Source: Ktedonobacterales bacterium (GTDB taxonomy: Bacteria > Chloroflexota > Ktedonobacteria > Ktedonobacterales > JADMIN01). Taken from it: a stretch of DNA of 6,410 bases. The position numbers were made by a program, and so were the translations under genes. The notes beneath the pieces are model-generated. The model saw nothing but the letters and a program-made list of their open reading frames with translations. It did not search any database and was not told the DNA's origin. Positions 5,962 through 6,410 of the stretch are shown here, piece after piece. The DNA is taken from NCBI GenBank assembly GCA_025928125.1, contig JAICKD010000194.1, forward strand, positions 1 to 6,410, in the 5' to 3' direction. Each line of letters begins with the position of its first letter. Position 1 is the stretch's first letter.

Positions 5962-5965
5962 GAGG
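5961..5965 (+). promoter_or_regulatory. Shine-Dalgarno of the gene at 5974, overlapping the preceding stop
   Basis: GGAGG begins on the last base of the TAG stop of the recombinase-like gene and lies 8 nt before the ATG at 5974. This tight arrangement supports co-transcription and possibly translational coupling of the two genes. Confidence 0.85.
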
Positions 5966-5973
5966 ACTAGCAG

Positions 5974-6410
5974 ATGCCACTCTCGCCTTCCCCGTTGCTC
6001 CCCGGCACGTCGCCGCTCCCAGCGCCGGGACGCCGCCCTCCGGGACGACGGGCGCTGAGCATGGGGGCTGTGGTGGCGATTCCGCTTCTGGTCGTGCTGC
6101 TGGCAGGCGGCCAGTTTGTCCTTCCGCACATCCTGTTTCTGGCGCCGGGGATGCTGGCGCAGACGGGCAACTCAGCGAATGGGCAGCTGAGCAACAGCGC
6201 GCCCTTCCAGGGTTTTACCATGATGTGGATGCGCCGACAGACGAATGGCGGCTATGACACCTCCGCTTCGCTGGATAACATGACGTTTGAGGCGAAGAAA
6301 TACCATATGAACAGCGTCATTATCCCGGTGGTCGCTGACATGCCAGTTCTTAGCGCGAGCACAATCGCCTGGCATCCGACTGATAAAGGCGATAAAGACA
6401 CCTTTGATGA
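5974..6410 (+). CDS. Membrane-anchored or exported protein of unknown function, N-terminal part
   Basis: 145 codons are visible and the frame runs off the right edge. The N terminus is rich in Pro, Ser and Leu. A basic stretch with two RR pairs (about 20-26) is followed by a long hydrophobic segment (about 31-61), consistent with a signal anchor or an uncleaved signal peptide; the rest would then lie outside the cytoplasm. After a polar linker the sequence reads QGFTMMWM (about 79-86), then a helix-like SLDNMTFEAKKYHMNSVIIPVVADMP (about 99-124). A strand followed by a helix and then another strand in this style resembles the start of a TIM-barrel glycosidase-type domain. That is only a resemblance: no catalytic residue is in view and I do not name a family. 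An ideal GGAGG supports the start. Confidence 0.7.
   Translation, partial: MPLSPSPLLPGTSPLPAPGRRPPGRRALSMGAVVAIPLLVVLLAGGQFVLPHILFLAPGMLAQTGNSANGQLSNSAPFQGFTMMWMRRQTNGGYDTSASLDNMTFEAKKYHMNSVIIPVVADMPVLSASTIAWHPTDKGDKDTFD

Noticed and set aside
5146..6129. A 327-codon open frame on the minus strand opposite the recombinase-like gene
   Set aside because: It is antisense to a well-supported gene and its translation is rich in Arg, Gln and His with no recognisable domain, as expected for a shadow frame in GC-rich DNA. It also lacks a convincing Shine-Dalgarno.

Overview
The window is GC-rich, gene-dense bacterial DNA. Its most diagnostic element is a transcription-attenuating T-box leader in front of an alanyl-tRNA synthetase gene. 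Such leaders occur in Firmicutes and some related lineages, including Chloroflexota. Together with the high GC and the accessory proteins seen here, I infer a Chloroflexota (Ktedonobacteria-like) source, with moderate confidence. No ribosomal RNA, tRNA, CRISPR array or insertion sequence was found.

Layout, left to right. Minus strand: the first 128 codons of alaS (1-384, 3' end outside the window), then its roughly 510-nt leader. The leader holds its own promoter (902-931), a full T-box riboswitch with a GCC (Ala) specifier (536-872), a terminator hairpin, and a post-terminator segment (385-535) that could sequester or expose the alaS Shine-Dalgarno. Next come a Ca2+/cation:proton antiporter-like membrane protein (946-2331) with its own promoter and repeat-rich control region, and the transcription accessory protein Tex (2467-4776). 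Plus strand, divergent from tex: a tyrosine-recombinase-fold protein that appears to have lost most catalytic residues (4996-5961). It is followed after 12 nt by the beginning of a membrane-anchored or exported protein (5974 to the right edge).

How the parts relate. The three minus-strand genes are in line, but alaS and the antiporter gene each have a credible sigma-70-type promoter and tex has a weaker one, so they need not form one operon. AlaS charges tRNA-Ala, and its leader reads uncharged tRNA-Ala. Tex is a nucleic-acid-binding housekeeping factor. The antiporter-like protein probably moves cations at the membrane. The two plus-strand genes look like a small co-transcribed unit whose function is unknown.

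The points most worth a second look are the apparently catalytically dead recombinase, the possible second (translational) switch behind the T-box terminator, the unusual AlaRS subtype, and a palindromic TTGCAA that fits as the -35 element for both divergent promoters between tex and the recombinase gene.
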